NCBI RefSeq assembly: GCF_008033115.1
Contig: NZ_CP041203.1
Span: forward strand, 1,488,001 to 1,552,000
Direction of reading: 5' to 3'
DNA: 64,000 nucleotides
From: Cellulomonas sp. Y8
Lineage (GTDB): Bacteria > Actinomycetota > Actinomycetes > Actinomycetales > Cellulomonadaceae
The position numbers and the translations under genes were made by a program. Positions within the stretch are counted from its first letter, which is position 1. Every line of letters starts with the position of its first letter. Positions 16,964-25,196 of the stretch are shown piece by piece. Under the pieces are notes generated by a model. It saw only the letters and a program-made list of their open reading frames with translations. It had not been told where the DNA came from and made no database searches.

Positions 16964-17562
16964 GCGGGCTGGGGCACCGGTACGGCGAGGGCGCGGCCTT
17001 GTTCACCGGACTCGACCTCGTCCTCGTGCCGGGCCGGACCTACGCCGTCACCGGGTCCTCCGGGTCGGGTAAGTCGACCCTCCTCGCGATCCTCGCCGGG
17101 ATGCTCCAGCCCTGGGCGGGCGACGTCCGGAGCGAGGGCGTGCGTCAGGTCCGCTGGGTCTTCCAGAACCCGTCTGGCGTCCCCCGGCGCTCTGTCCTGG
17201 ACCACGTCGTGCTAGGCCTCTTGCTCCGAGGATGGCGGCGGAAGGACGCGATCCCAGAGGCAGACCGGCTGCTCGACGAGTTCGGACTCGGCGACCGGGC
17301 GCATCTCCCCTTCGCCGCGCTGTCCGGCGGGGAGGCCCAGCGGCTGATGCTCGCGCGTGCTGTCGCGTGCGCGCCTCACCTGCTGCTGGTCGACGAGCCC
17401 ACCGCCCAGCTCGACCAGGTCACGGCCCAGGGCGTGAACGCGTGCCTCGGCCGCATCGCGAACCGCGGCGCGATCGTGGTCGTCGCGACTCACGACCGAG
17501 GCACACGGGACGCCTGCACGGACGTGGTCGACCTGTCCCAGTTCCGTCCGAGGCACCCGTGA
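16948..17562 (+). CDS. ABC transporter ATP-binding protein (LolD/MacB type)
   Basis: A 204-residue ATPase that drives the permease encoded next. Walker A GSSGSGKS is at about residues 36-43, Q-loop WVFQNP, signature LSGGEAQR, Walker B LLLVDEPTAQLD and switch histidine ATHD. The small size and the lack of accessory domains fit the MacB/LolD group that works on extracytoplasmic substrates. GTG 16948 overlaps the adaptor gene by 16 nt. The following permease overlaps by 4 nt, so the whole cassette is translationally coupled. Confidence 0.9.
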   Translation: MQVELSGLGHRYGEGAALFTGLDLVLVPGRTYAVTGSSGSGKSTLLAILAGMLQPWAGDVRSEGVRQVRWVFQNPSGVPRRSVLDHVVLGLLLRGWRRKDAIPEADRLLDEFGLGDRAHLPFAALSGGEAQRLMLARAVACAPHLLLVDEPTAQLDQVTAQGVNACLGRIANRGAIVVVATHDRGTRDACTDVVDLSQFRPRHP

Positions 17563-18653
17563 CACGGCGACGTGCCGTGCGCGCGTCCACGGTGCTCTCC
17601 GAAGCCTGGCGGGACGTCGCCACGGGCACGTCCCGGGTGTGCGGGGTGGCGATCGCACTGACGCTCGCCACGGTCGTCTGCCTGGCTGCCGACGCGTTCG
17701 CCCTGGACCGCTTGGTCTCCGGCGCGATCGACTTCCGGCAGTCGGGTGCCGCGACGTACGTGCTCGTGGCCGAGGGCCGGGTGGCCGCCGACGCGTGCGA
17801 CCGGCTCGGCTCCGTGACCGGGATCGGCGACGCGGGCGGACTGCGGGTCGCCAGGAACACCCTCGCGCCTGAGCGGATGCCGAGCACGAACCTTCCCGTG
17901 TTCGAGGCGACGCCCGGAATGGTGTCGGCTCTGGCCCCATCAGGTCGGGCCGGCCCAGGCGTCCTGCTCGCCGAGCGCGTGGCAGAGCACCTCGGGCTGG
18001 AAGCGGGCGACGAACTGCTCGCAGGGGGCGAGGCGATCGCCGTGCGAGGCACGTACGCGTACCCGGACGACGGACGCCGCACTGGGATCGGCTACGCAGT
18101 GCTGGCACCGACCGCAGCGGTCGGCCTTGTCGACGAGTGCCGGATCACGGTGTGGCCGCCGTCGCAGGAGCACGCGCGGCTGCTGTGGTCGACGCTCCGC
18201 GATGGCATCTTGGACGAAGCCGAGGACCCGAGGGTCCAGCAGCTGAGCACCCGACACGGGCAGACCTTCGCGGGGGGCGCGGAGCATGACGCCCGGGTGA
18301 CCCGCTTCGCACCGATCGTCGCCGGAGCTGCGGCAGCGTGCGTGGGCCTCGTAGCCGTGCGTCGCCGGCGTCTCGACCTCTCGGGTGCTCTGCACCTCGG
18401 CTGCTCGCCATCGGCCCTGCTCGCACAGATGCTGCTGGAGGCGCTCTCTGCGGTCGCGGCAGCGGCTGGCCTCACCGGCGCGGGGACGGTCGTGCTGCTC
18501 GCGTTGCCGGTCGGAGCCCTCGACGCCGGGGCGATCGGCCGTGTTGCCGCCTCCTGCGTCCTGCTGATGGCGTGCGGTCACCTGCTGGGTGTGGCGATCG
18601 CCACTCTCGCCGTCCGGGAGAAGCACCTGTTCCGGTACTTCCGGCACCGCTGA
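17559..18653 (+). CDS. ABC transporter permease (FtsX/MacB-like) of the peptide cassette
   Basis: A 364-residue membrane protein with the MacB topology: one transmembrane helix near residues 22-42, a large outside domain (about 45-245), then three more helices near the C-terminus (FAPIVAGAAAACVGLVAV, then two between about 290 and 350). The outside domain has the ERVAEHLGLEAGDEL pattern seen in FtsX-like periplasmic domains. It ends with a basic tail (REKHLFRYFRHR). MacB-type transporters expel peptides or move lipoproteins by mechanotransmission rather than by classical import. Self-immunity or export of the small peptide is the best guess. Confidence 0.8.
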   Translation: MTRRRAVRASTVLSEAWRDVATGTSRVCGVAIALTLATVVCLAADAFALDRLVSGAIDFRQSGAATYVLVAEGRVAADACDRLGSVTGIGDAGGLRVARNTLAPERMPSTNLPVFEATPGMVSALAPSGRAGPGVLLAERVAEHLGLEAGDELLAGGEAIAVRGTYAYPDDGRRTGIGYAVLAPTAAVGLVDECRITVWPPSQEHARLLWSTLRDGILDEAEDPRVQQLSTRHGQTFAGGAEHDARVTRFAPIVAGAAAACVGLVAVRRRRLDLSGALHLGCSPSALLAQMLLEALSAVAAAAGLTGAGTVVLLALPVGALDAGAIGRVAASCVLLMACGHLLGVAIATLAVREKHLFRYFRHR

Positions 18654-18765
18654 CGCCTGGAGCACGATGCCGGGTCCCCTCGAAAGGGTCGGGCCCCCAG
18701 TGCGCCGAGCTCCGCCTCGCCGTGCAGACGCTGCCCGGCCGACGGCGAGGACCGCGCGGCCTCGG

Positions 18766-19236
18766 TCAGTCCGCCGGGTCGTCCCATACGCCCGGCAGCG
18801 GCGTGATGCCGTCGCTGCGCCGCCACGCGACGACGGCCGCCACCACCAGCGGCGCGCCGGAGGCCGTCGCGGTGGCGAGCACCCTCGGGACGGGCACCAG
18901 GTCGAGGGGCGCGGAGAACACCGCCTGCGGCCACATCCCGGCGACGGTCGCCACGGCGGCGACCGCGAGCGTGCCCGCCGCCACGACGACCGTGCGGGCC
19001 CGGGATCCGGGTGGCGGCAGACGCCGGCCCACGGCCAGCACGCCGGCCCCGACCAGCAGCGCGACGGCGAGGCAGGGCACCAGGACCGGCACCAGGGTGA
19101 TCGCCGTCCAGAAGGCCACGAGCACGAGCCAGTCCGCGAGGCCGAGGTGCCAGCCCAGGACCCCCGCGGCGCGCACCACCGCGAGCCACAGCGGCAGGAC
19201 GACGCCCAACAGCGCCCAGTGCCGCAGCCTCGTCAC
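18766..19236 (-). CDS. Hypothetical membrane protein (four helices)
   Basis: A 156-residue integral membrane protein with about four hydrophobic segments (WALLGVVLPLWLAVV, LADWLVLVAFWTAITLVPVLVP-, TVVVAAGTLAVAAVATVAG, ATASGAPLVVAAVVAW). A short Arg/Pro loop (GRRLPPPGSRAR) divides helices 2 and 3. The middle (GAGVLAVGRRLP) is nearly repeated in the membrane protein at 19533-19985 (GAGVLAVARRLPSVG), so the two are probably paralogues. It starts with GTG 19236. Function unknown. Confidence 0.7.
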   Translation of the reverse strand: MTRLRHWALLGVVLPLWLAVVRAAGVLGWHLGLADWLVLVAFWTAITLVPVLVPCLAVALLVGAGVLAVGRRLPPPGSRARTVVVAAGTLAVAAVATVAGMWPQAVFSAPLDLVPVPRVLATATASGAPLVVAAVVAWRRSDGITPLPGVWDDPAD

Positions 19237-19265
19237 GCACCGAGGCTACGGACGCGGCCCGGCCG

Positions 19266-19481
19266 TCAGAGGTCGTTCACCCCGGCGATCACGAAACCGA
19301 CACCGACCAGCACGAACATCCCCCCGCCGAGCCGCTGCAGGATCATGTGCTGGCGCCGGGTCGGCTCGCCGTGGCGCCTGGACAGCGCGAACCGCGTGCG
19401 GTCGAGGCGACCGAGCACCCCTGCCAGCCCGGCGACCGCCGCGACGACGCCGATGACGACGAGCGGCCAGCCGTTCAGCAT
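19266..19481 (-). CDS. Small membrane protein (two helices)
   Basis: A 71-residue protein with a hydrophobic segment at each end (PLVVIGVVAAVAGLAGVLG and GGGMFVLVGVGFVIAGV). They are separated by a basic loop (RLDRTRFALSRRHGEPTRRQHM). ATG 19481 is preferred to a GTG upstream because the upstream residues are Arg/Gly-rich and unstructured. It sits in a run of three small membrane-protein genes on this strand. Not recognised. Confidence 0.6.
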   Translation of the reverse strand: MLNGWPLVVIGVVAAVAGLAGVLGRLDRTRFALSRRHGEPTRRQHMILQRLGGGMFVLVGVGFVIAGVNDL

Positions 19482-19532
19482 GGGACCGAGAGTGGCGGAA
19501 CCCCGGCGTCCCCGCACGTCGGACCCCCGGAG

Positions 19533-19985
19533 TCAGGGGTAGGTGCCCTCGGGCGCCGGACGGCGGGGGCGGTCCCGCTCCGGGCGCCAGCGCGCCCAGG
19601 CGGTCGCCGCCGCGAGGGTCAGCGGCAGGCCGACGAGCAGCGCCGACCACCCGAGCACCGCGGGCGCGAACGCCGCCGCGACTCCGCCGGTGGCGAGGAC
19701 CGCGCCCAGGAGGGTCGATCCCACCCCCGTGACCGCGACGGCGACGAGCCGGGCGCGGGGGCGGCGGGGGTCACCGACTGACGGCAGGCGGCGTGCGACG
19801 GCCAGCACCCCGGCGCCGACCAGGCCGCCCAGCAGCGCGGCCGGCACAGCGCCCAGCAGGAGGATCAGCACCGCGTACCCGAGGAACCCGGCGCGGGCCT
19901 CGGGGTCGCCGGTCCCGGTGAGCGCGACCAGCCAGACGGCCAGCAGCAGCACGCCCAGGACCGACCAGTTCCACACCCGCGTCAT
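19533..19985 (-). CDS. Hypothetical membrane protein (paralogue of the 18.8-kb gene)
   Basis: A 150-residue protein with four hydrophobic segments (WSVLGVLLLAVWLVAL, GYAVLILLLGAVPAALLGGLVGAGVLAV in two turns, VAVAVTGVGSTLLGAVLA, PAVLGWSALLVGLPLTLAAA). The ARRLPSVGDPRRPRAR loop is close to the equivalent loop of the 18766-19236 gene, pointing to a duplicated pair with the small gene between them. ATG 19985 follows a purine-poor leader. Function unknown. Confidence 0.68.
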   Translation of the reverse strand: MTRVWNWSVLGVLLLAVWLVALTGTGDPEARAGFLGYAVLILLLGAVPAALLGGLVGAGVLAVARRLPSVGDPRRPRARLVAVAVTGVGSTLLGAVLATGGVAAAFAPAVLGWSALLVGLPLTLAAATAWARWRPERDRPRRPAPEGTYP

Positions 19986-20085
19986 GGGAGCCCACCGTAC
20001 CGACGCGCGCCGGCTCCCGGGCGGTGGACGCCTTGGCCGGGCTCGGTAGCGGAGGTGCCGGGCCGGACCGTCCGCTCGACCGGGT

Positions 20086-20682
20086 TCAGGCCACCAGCGC
20101 GCGGAGCTCCGCCTCGACCTCGGCGCCGCCGGCCAGGGGGTGCAGGACCACGCCGTCGACGCCCGCGCGCCGGGCGACCTCGCCGACCTCGGCGACGAGC
20201 CGGTCCGCGGTCGTGACGACGCGCGTGTCGGCGGGCGCCCACGACAGCCCGGCGAGCGCATCGAGGTACTCCAGGTGCGACCGCTTGCGGCGAGCGGTGC
20301 GCTCGTCACCGGCGAGCACGACCTCCAGGTCGAGCAGCACCCGGACCGCTGACCGGTCGCGGCCGACCTCGGCGAGGGCGTCCTCGACGAGGGCGGTCAC
20401 CCGGGCGAGCGCCCCGACGGAGGGCACCGCGACGGAGAAGCCGAGCCGGATGACGTCGGCGGTGCGGGCGGCCACGGCGATCCCCGATTCCGACTCCGGC
20501 CGGGCCTCGACGGTCCGCACGCCGTAGGCCGGGGCGCCGACGTGCACGACCGGGGCGCGCTCCGCGTGCGGTGCGAGCCGGTCCGCCGCGGTCGGGCCGC
20601 TGGTCCCCACCTGGTTCTCGCGCCGTGCACCGATGGATCGGGCGGCGTCGCGAGAATCCGCAGGGGACCGGAGCGGGGACAC
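20086..20682 (-). CDS. C-terminal part of an LLM-class (luciferase-like) oxidoreductase
   Basis: Only the last 130 residues look like protein: ESGIAVAARTADVIRLGF, VEDALAEVGRDRSAVRVLLDLEVVLAGDERTARRK and VGEVARRAGVDGVVLHPL. These match the last third of luciferase-like flavin monooxygenases of about 330-400 residues. The N-terminal flavin barrel is missing. The first 28 codons overlap a 69-nt hairpin repeat that is intergenic elsewhere in the window, so GTG 20682 is doubtful. A start at ATG 20818 (MAQPVLDRALAVATRH) is in another frame. The simplest reading is a decayed or truncated gene; a stand-alone domain is possible. Confidence 0.45.
   Translation of the reverse strand: MSPLRSPADSRDAARSIGARRENQVGTSGPTAADRLAPHAERAPVVHVGAPAYGVRTVEARPESESGIAVAARTADVIRLGFSVAVPSVGALARVTALVEDALAEVGRDRSAVRVLLDLEVVLAGDERTARRKRSHLEYLDALAGLSWAPADTRVVTTADRLVAEVGEVARRAGVDGVVLHPLAGGAEVEAELRALVA
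20603..20671. repeat. 69-nt hairpin repeat, copy A
   Basis: About 80% identical without gaps to 55286-55354 (55 of 69 positions by hand alignment). Shared blocks are CCCACC, GGTTCTCGCG, GATCGGG-like centre, CGCGAG and ATCCGCAGGGGA. It folds with CTCGCG/CGCGAG arms and an inner CGAT/ATCG stem. It lies at the 5' end of the luciferase-like fragment. Confidence 0.7.
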
Positions 20683-21261
20683 CGGTGCGGCGTGGGCCGG
20701 GGCTGGCGCCGGGGCCGGGGTGGCGGGCGCGCGGCGGGTCGGGACGACGCGGCCGGGCAGCGGCGGGGACGTGACGGGTGGCGACCGCGAGCGCGCGGTC
20801 CAGCACGGGCTGAGCCATGGGGGTGGTGTCCTCGGGGTGAGGCGGGTGCGCGGCGAGGGCCGTCCGGCCGCGGGCGCGCGAGGGTGTCAGCTCAGCGACA
20901 ACACACCCGGCTCAGGAACACGCGGGCAGCCTAGCCGCGCCCCGCCGGGCGAGGCAGCACCGTGTCCACATCCCGGGCGCACGTGACCGGCCCGCCCTGC
21001 CCCGGCCCGGCCCCTGCCCCGGCGCCGGCCGGCCCGGCCCGGCCCGCGAGTGCACATCCGACACGTCGACTGCCTATCCACTGGGTAGGCAGTCGACGTG
21101 TCCGATACGCACTCGGCGCCGCGGCGGGCGGCGGGCGGCGGGTCGCAGGAGGGCAGGGCCAGCGGGCGGGCGGCGGGCGGCGGGCGGCAGGCGGGGCGGG
21201 CGGGCGCCCGGGACGCAGGAGCGCCCCGGACCCGAGGGGTCCGGGGCGCCGAGCGCGTGGG
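20683..21261. other. Gene-poor stretch with a long hairpin and GGGCGGC runs
   Basis: This 579-nt stretch has no gene I can support. It contains a possible short minus-strand frame from ATG 20818, a promoter-like segment around 20880-20935 (minus strand: a GGGTGT/ACACCC mini-stem), the very long hairpin 21047-21115, and a run of imperfect GGCGGGCGGC repeats from about 21120 to 21205 just before the purQ stop. Confidence 0.5.
21047..21115. terminator. Very long hairpin downstream of purQ
   Basis: The arms 21047-21076 and 21086-21115 are 30 nt each with four mismatches. The inner 17 bp (GACACGTCGACTGCCTA and its complement) are perfect, and pairing continues into the loop (TCC/GGG). It lies about 150 nt past the purQ stop on the minus strand. 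It could be a terminator, but its length is unusual; a mobile or regulatory element is also possible. Confidence 0.55.
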
Positions 21262-21957
21262 TCAGGAGACGAGCGCGCGCATCACCGAGGTGAAGAACCG
21301 CAGGCCGTCCGTGCCGGAGCGCGGCCCGCGGGCGCCGTCCGGGCCGAAGCCCGCCTCGACGGCGTGCTCGGGGTGCGGCATGAGGCCGACGACGTTGCCG
21401 CGCGCGTTGCTGATGCCGGCGATCCCGCGGCGCGACCCGTTGGGATTGACGTCCTCGTAGCGGAACACGACCCGGCCCTCACCCTCGAGCTCGTCGAGGG
21501 TGTGCTCGTCGGCGACGTACTGGCCGTCCTGGTTCTTGAGCGGGATGGTGATCCGCTCGCCCGCGGCGTACTCGCTGGTCCAGGCGGTGTCGGCGCGCTC
21601 GACGGACAGCACCTGCTCGCGGCAGACGAAGTGCAGGTGGTCGTTCTTGATCATCGAGCCGGGCAGCAGGTGCGCCTCGGTGAGGACCTGGAAGCCGTTG
21701 CAGATGCCCAGCACGGGCATGCCCTTGCCGGCGGCCTCGACGACCTCGCCCATGACGGGCGCGAACCGGCTGATCGCGCCGGCGCGCAGGTAGTCGCCGT
21801 AGGAGAACCCGCCGGGCAGGACGACGGCGTCGACGCCGCGCAGGTCCGCGTCGGCGTGCCAGAGCGCGACGGGCTCGGCCCCGGCGAGGCGCACGGCGCG
21901 CGCGGCGTCGCGGTCGTCCAGGGTGCCCGGGAAGGTGACGACGCCGATCTTGGTCAT
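21262..21957 (-). CDS. purQ: Phosphoribosylformylglycinamidine synthase subunit PurQ
   Basis: A 231-residue class I glutamine amidotransferase. It hydrolyses glutamine and passes ammonia to PurL in purine synthesis step 4. The nucleophile elbow is GICNGFQ (Cys), the catalytic His/Glu pair lies in MPHPEHAVE, and [13 protein letters not shown] is the oxyanion region. ATG 21957 starts the canonical [11 protein letters not shown]. In this sequence the frame is continuous with purS upstream; see the purS entry for why that fusion is suspect. Confidence 0.95.
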   Translation of the reverse strand: MTKIGVVTFPGTLDDRDAARAVRLAGAEPVALWHADADLRGVDAVVLPGGFSYGDYLRAGAISRFAPVMGEVVEAAGKGMPVLGICNGFQVLTEAHLLPGSMIKNDHLHFVCREQVLSVERADTAWTSEYAAGERITIPLKNQDGQYVADEHTLDELEGEGRVVFRYEDVNPNGSRRGIAGISNARGNVVGLMPHPEHAVEAGFGPDGARGPRSGTDGLRFFTSVMRALVS

Positions 21958-22245
21958 CAGGCCAGGCCCTCGGACAGCACGGTCCCCGGCCGCGTCGGCC
22001 TCGGAGTCGGCCACGCGGACGACGTCCTCGATCACCGGGTTCGACAGCACCTGGGTCGCGGCCTCGGCGGCGGCGGCCAGCACCTCGGGGGTGACCGGGC
22101 CGTCGACCTCGAGCTCGAACCGCTTGCCCTGGCGGACGGAGGTGAACTGGCCGAAGCCGAGCCGCGGCAGCGCCCCGGCGACGGCCTTGCCCTGCGGGTC
22201 GAGGATCTCCGGCTTGGGCATCACATCGACGACGACTCGTCCCAC
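21957..22245 (-). pseudogene. purS: FGAM synthase subunit PurS (apparent frameshift near the 3' end)
   Basis: PurS is the small structural subunit that bridges PurQ and Pur[42 protein letters not shown] and NPVIEDV are canonical. After ADSEADAAG the sequence reads DRAVRGPGL and runs straight into PurQ. Removing one G from the GGGG at about 21985-21988 gives TVLSEGLA and a TGA that overlaps the purQ ATG (TGATG), the standard actinobacterial arrangement. So a one-base insertion, real or artefactual, probably creates the apparent PurS-PurQ fusion. The PurS core is complete, and a fused protein might still work. Confidence 0.85.
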
Positions 22246-22323
22246 GGGTGAGCTCCCTGGTTCGCGGCGGTGGGGATGGTCACAGCGTACCGATCCCGCG
22301 GGGTGCCTCCGCGCGCGCGTCCG

Positions 22324-22761
22324 TCAGGCGGCGCGGACCACCCCGACGTGCGCGTTCCCGCCGCCGGTCAGGTAGGCCATGATCGCCGGGTTGTCCGAGG
22401 TGGCGAGGTCGGTGGAGTACCCGACGACGACAACGGCCCAGCCGCGGTCGAGCAGCGCGTCCAGCCAGGCGTCGTCGTGCTCGGCCGCGAGCTCGGTCTC
22501 GTCCCCGACCCAGAGCGTCGCCCAGCCGCCGGCGGCGGTGAGGGACGCGCGGTAGTCGTCGACCTCGCGCAGCGCGGCGGCGTCGGTGTCGGACAGGCCC
22601 AGCGCGGCGGCGTACCGCTCGAGCCGCGGCACGACGCCCGGCTCGCGGCGGGTGGGGTGCACGACCCAGCACGCGACGGGGCGGCCGTCCCGGGGGTGGT
22701 ACCCGAGCGCGGTGCGGCCGCCGATGCCGTGGGGGGCGAGGACGTGCAGGTCAGAGTGCAT
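22324..22761 (-). CDS. Hypothetical soluble protein
   Basis: A 145-residue protein, family not recognised with confidence. It is a compact alpha/beta sequence: HVLAPHGIGGRTALGYHPRDGRPVACWVV, then two helices (PRLERYAAALGLSDTDAAALREV), then WATLWVGDETELAAEHDDAWLDALLDRGWAVVVVGYS. ATG 22761 begins the well-behaved sequence; the open frame further upstream belongs to the amidohydrolase shadow. It lies 78 nt downstream of nothing obvious and is followed on the same strand by purS. No membrane segment or catalytic motif is visible. Confidence 0.7.
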   Translation of the reverse strand: MHSDLHVLAPHGIGGRTALGYHPRDGRPVACWVVHPTRREPGVVPRLERYAAALGLSDTDAAALREVDDYRASLTAAGGWATLWVGDETELAAEHDDAWLDALLDRGWAVVVVGYSTDLATSDNPAIMAYLTGGGNAHVGVVRAA

Positions 22762-22898
22762 ATGTGCGGGGACGTTACGACCCGGTAGCCCGCGTGTCCT
22801 GGGACGTCTGGGTGGTAGCACCCACCCCCGTTGGGCGGACCACCCGATCGGTCGACGCCGTCCGGGTGGGTGGGTCGGTGGCACCGCCCCCGGACGGG

Positions 22899-24384
22899 TC
22901 AGAACGCCTGGTGCGTCCAGCGCCCGCCGAGCAGCGTCCCCGCGACCGGCATCTCCCGCAGCGGCGCCTCCGCCGACAGCGGGTCGGCGTCGAGCACCGC
23001 CAGGTCGGCCGGCGCCCCGACCGCGAGCGTCAGCGGCTGCCCGTCCACCGACGACCGCAGCGCGGTGAGCAGGTCGAGCCGCTGCTCCGGGTGCCAGGGC
23101 TCCCGCCCGTCCCGGGTCCGCTCGACGGCCGCGGACACCGCGACCCAGGGGTCCAGCGGGGCGACCGGCGCGTCCGAGCCGAGCACCAGCTCGACCCCCG
23201 CGCCGGCGAGCGAGGCCAGCGCGAACGCCCGCCCGGTGCGGCCGGCCCAGTGCCGGTCGGCCACGTCGCGGTCGTCCATGGCGTGCTCGGGCTGCACGGA
23301 GGCCACCACGCCGAGCGCGGCGAACCGCGCCACGTCGGCGTCGGTGAGCAGCTGCGCGTGCTCGACGGACCCGCGGGCGCCGGACGCGGCGAACGCGTCC
23401 AGGGCCAGGGTGTTCGCGTGGTCGCCGATCGCGTGGATCGCGCAGGTCAGGCCCTTGCGGGTCGCGTGCGCCATGAGCGGGACCAGGTGCTCGGGCGGCA
23501 CGGACAGCACGCCGTGCGCGTCGGCGCCGGACAGGCCCGGGTACGGGTCGTGGCAGAACGCGGTGCGGGTGTTGAGCGACCCGTCCGTCACCACCTTGAG
23601 CGGGCCCTGCTGGAGCAGCCCGCCGGTGCCGACGACCACGTCGCCGGAGCGCAGCTCCTCGGCCAGCACGCGGTCCAGGTACGGCTCCCAGACGCCGGCG
23701 CGGACCCGGAGCGCGTCGTTGCCGGCGGCGATCCGGCGGCGCCACGGCGTGAGGTTCTCGGTGATCTCGAGCTCGACCACGCCCACCACGCCGCGCGCGG
23801 CGGCCGCCCGGGACGCCTCGGCCACCCAGTCGTCGGCGATGTCGTCCCGCACGTGGTCGACGACGCTGGTCAGCGGCAGCCACTCGGCCTCGCGCAGCAG
23901 CCCGGTCGGGTGACCGGCCACGCCCGCGTACCGCAGGCCGGCGGTGCTGAACCAGGCGCAGTGCAGGTCGCCGGACACCAGGATCACCGGCACGTCGCCG
24001 ACCGCGGCGTCGAGCAGATCCGCGGTGGGGGCGTCCGGCCACAGGCCGTCGCGGAACCCGTAGCCGACCAGCGCGGTGCCCGGGGTGAGCGGCCGCGCGG
24101 CGAGCCGGTCGAGCACGATCCGGATCGCGTGCGCCGCCGACGTCGCCGCCGAGACGTCGAGCCGCTGCCGGGCGAGCGCCCACTGCGTCATGTGGGTGTG
24201 CGCGTCCCAGAGGCCCGGCATGACGGTGCGGCCGCCGAGGTCGACCTGCTCGACGCCCGCACCGGCACCGCGCGCGAGGTCCGGCCCGACGGCGTGCACC
24301 CGGCCCGTCGCGCAGCAGCACGTCGACGGTGCGGGCGGCGCCCACCAGGCGGGCGTGGGTCAGGACGAGCGGTGCGGTGCTCAC
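22899..24384 (-). pseudogene. Amidohydrolase family protein (YtcJ-like), frame break near N-terminus
   Basis: A metal-dependent hydrolase of about 494 residues (amidohydrolase_3 group, exoenzyme-like). MSTAPLVLTHARLVGAARTVDVLLRDG begins at 24384 in one frame; the continuation VHAVGPDLARG and the metal motif MPGLWDAHTHM is in another. Removing one G from the GGG near 24305 joins them as RDGRVHAVGPD. Later landmarks are HAIGDHAN, SVEHAQLL, VASVQPEHAMDD and LGSDAPVAPLDPW, with the metal-binding His and Asp residues in place. A shorter product from ATG 24299 would lose only the first beta strands. Substrate unknown. Confidence 0.85.
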
Positions 24385-24458
24385 GGCGGTGGGTCTCCGT
24401 TCGGGAAGAGGGCCGGCGGCGGCGCGGGCCCGCGGTCATGCGGCGGGTCAACCGCGCG

Positions 24459-25196
24459 TCAGGTCCAGTCCGGGCGGCGGTCGAGCTCCGCCCGCATCTC
24501 GGCCGCGAGCGCCGGCTCGGCGTAGTGCGGGTCGGTCCCGAGGTGCTCGACGACCCGCTCGGCGACGGCGCGCGGCTTGTCCTGACTGAGCTTGGCCTTG
24601 CCCTGCCAGCGGGTCACCGACAGCCGGAACCCGACGGCACCGGGTGCGATCCGGCGCGCGTAGCCCTCGACGTCGGGCATCCGGACCGGCTCGGGCATCG
24701 GCGCCTCGTACCGGTCGACGGTCGCGGCCATGACGGCGTACGAGTCCTCGGCGTCGAGCAGCTCGAGCGTGCCGTACAGGTGCACGGCGAGGTAGTTCCA
24801 GGTCGGCACCGCCGGTGCGTAGCCGTACCAGCCGGGCGACACGTAGCCGTACGGACCCTCGACGATCAGCAGGTGCTCCCGGCCGGACCCGGCCTGGTGC
24901 AGCAGCTCGTCGGGCCGACCGAGGTGGCTGAGCACCGTGAGCGGGGCGGACGGCGCCGTGAACCGGTCGGGCAGGCCGTGCGCGTCCCGGGCCGGCCGCG
25001 CGGCCGGGGGCGTCGCGTCCCCGGCCGCGCCGGACGGCAGCGCCACGTCCTCGGCGAGCAGCACCGGCACGTGCGACGCCACCGGCCCGTCGTCGGTCAC
25101 GGAGACGAGCGTCGCCCACCCGTGGGCCCGCACCAGGTCGCGCACGCGCCCCTCGTCGGTCAGCACGTAGTCGGTCGTGTGGATCACGCGGCCCAT
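24459..25196 (-). CDS. FMN-binding negative transcriptional regulator-like protein (PaiB family)
   Basis: A 245-residue protein of the PaiB/FMN-binding split-barrel group. LVRAHGWATLVSVTDDGPVASHVPVLL is the opening strand pair, then LTVLSHLGRP, LLIVEGPYGYVSPGWYG and VPTWNYLAVHLYGTLELLD are signature strings, and the VTRWQGKAKLSQDKP end is typical. Bacillus PaiB represses sporulation and protease genes; other members are only FMN-binding. ATG 25196 (MGRVIHTTDYV) is chosen because upstream residues lack structure. It is divergent from the peptide-transport operon. Confidence 0.88.
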   Translation of the reverse strand: MGRVIHTTDYVLTDEGRVRDLVRAHGWATLVSVTDDGPVASHVPVLLAEDVALPSGAAGDATPPAARPARDAHGLPDRFTAPSAPLTVLSHLGRPDELLHQAGSGREHLLIVEGPYGYVSPGWYGYAPAVPTWNYLAVHLYGTLELLDAEDSYAVMAATVDRYEAPMPEPVRMPDVEGYARRIAPGAVGFRLSVTRWQGKAKLSQDKPRAVAERVVEHLGTDPHYAEPALAAEMRAELDRRPDWT

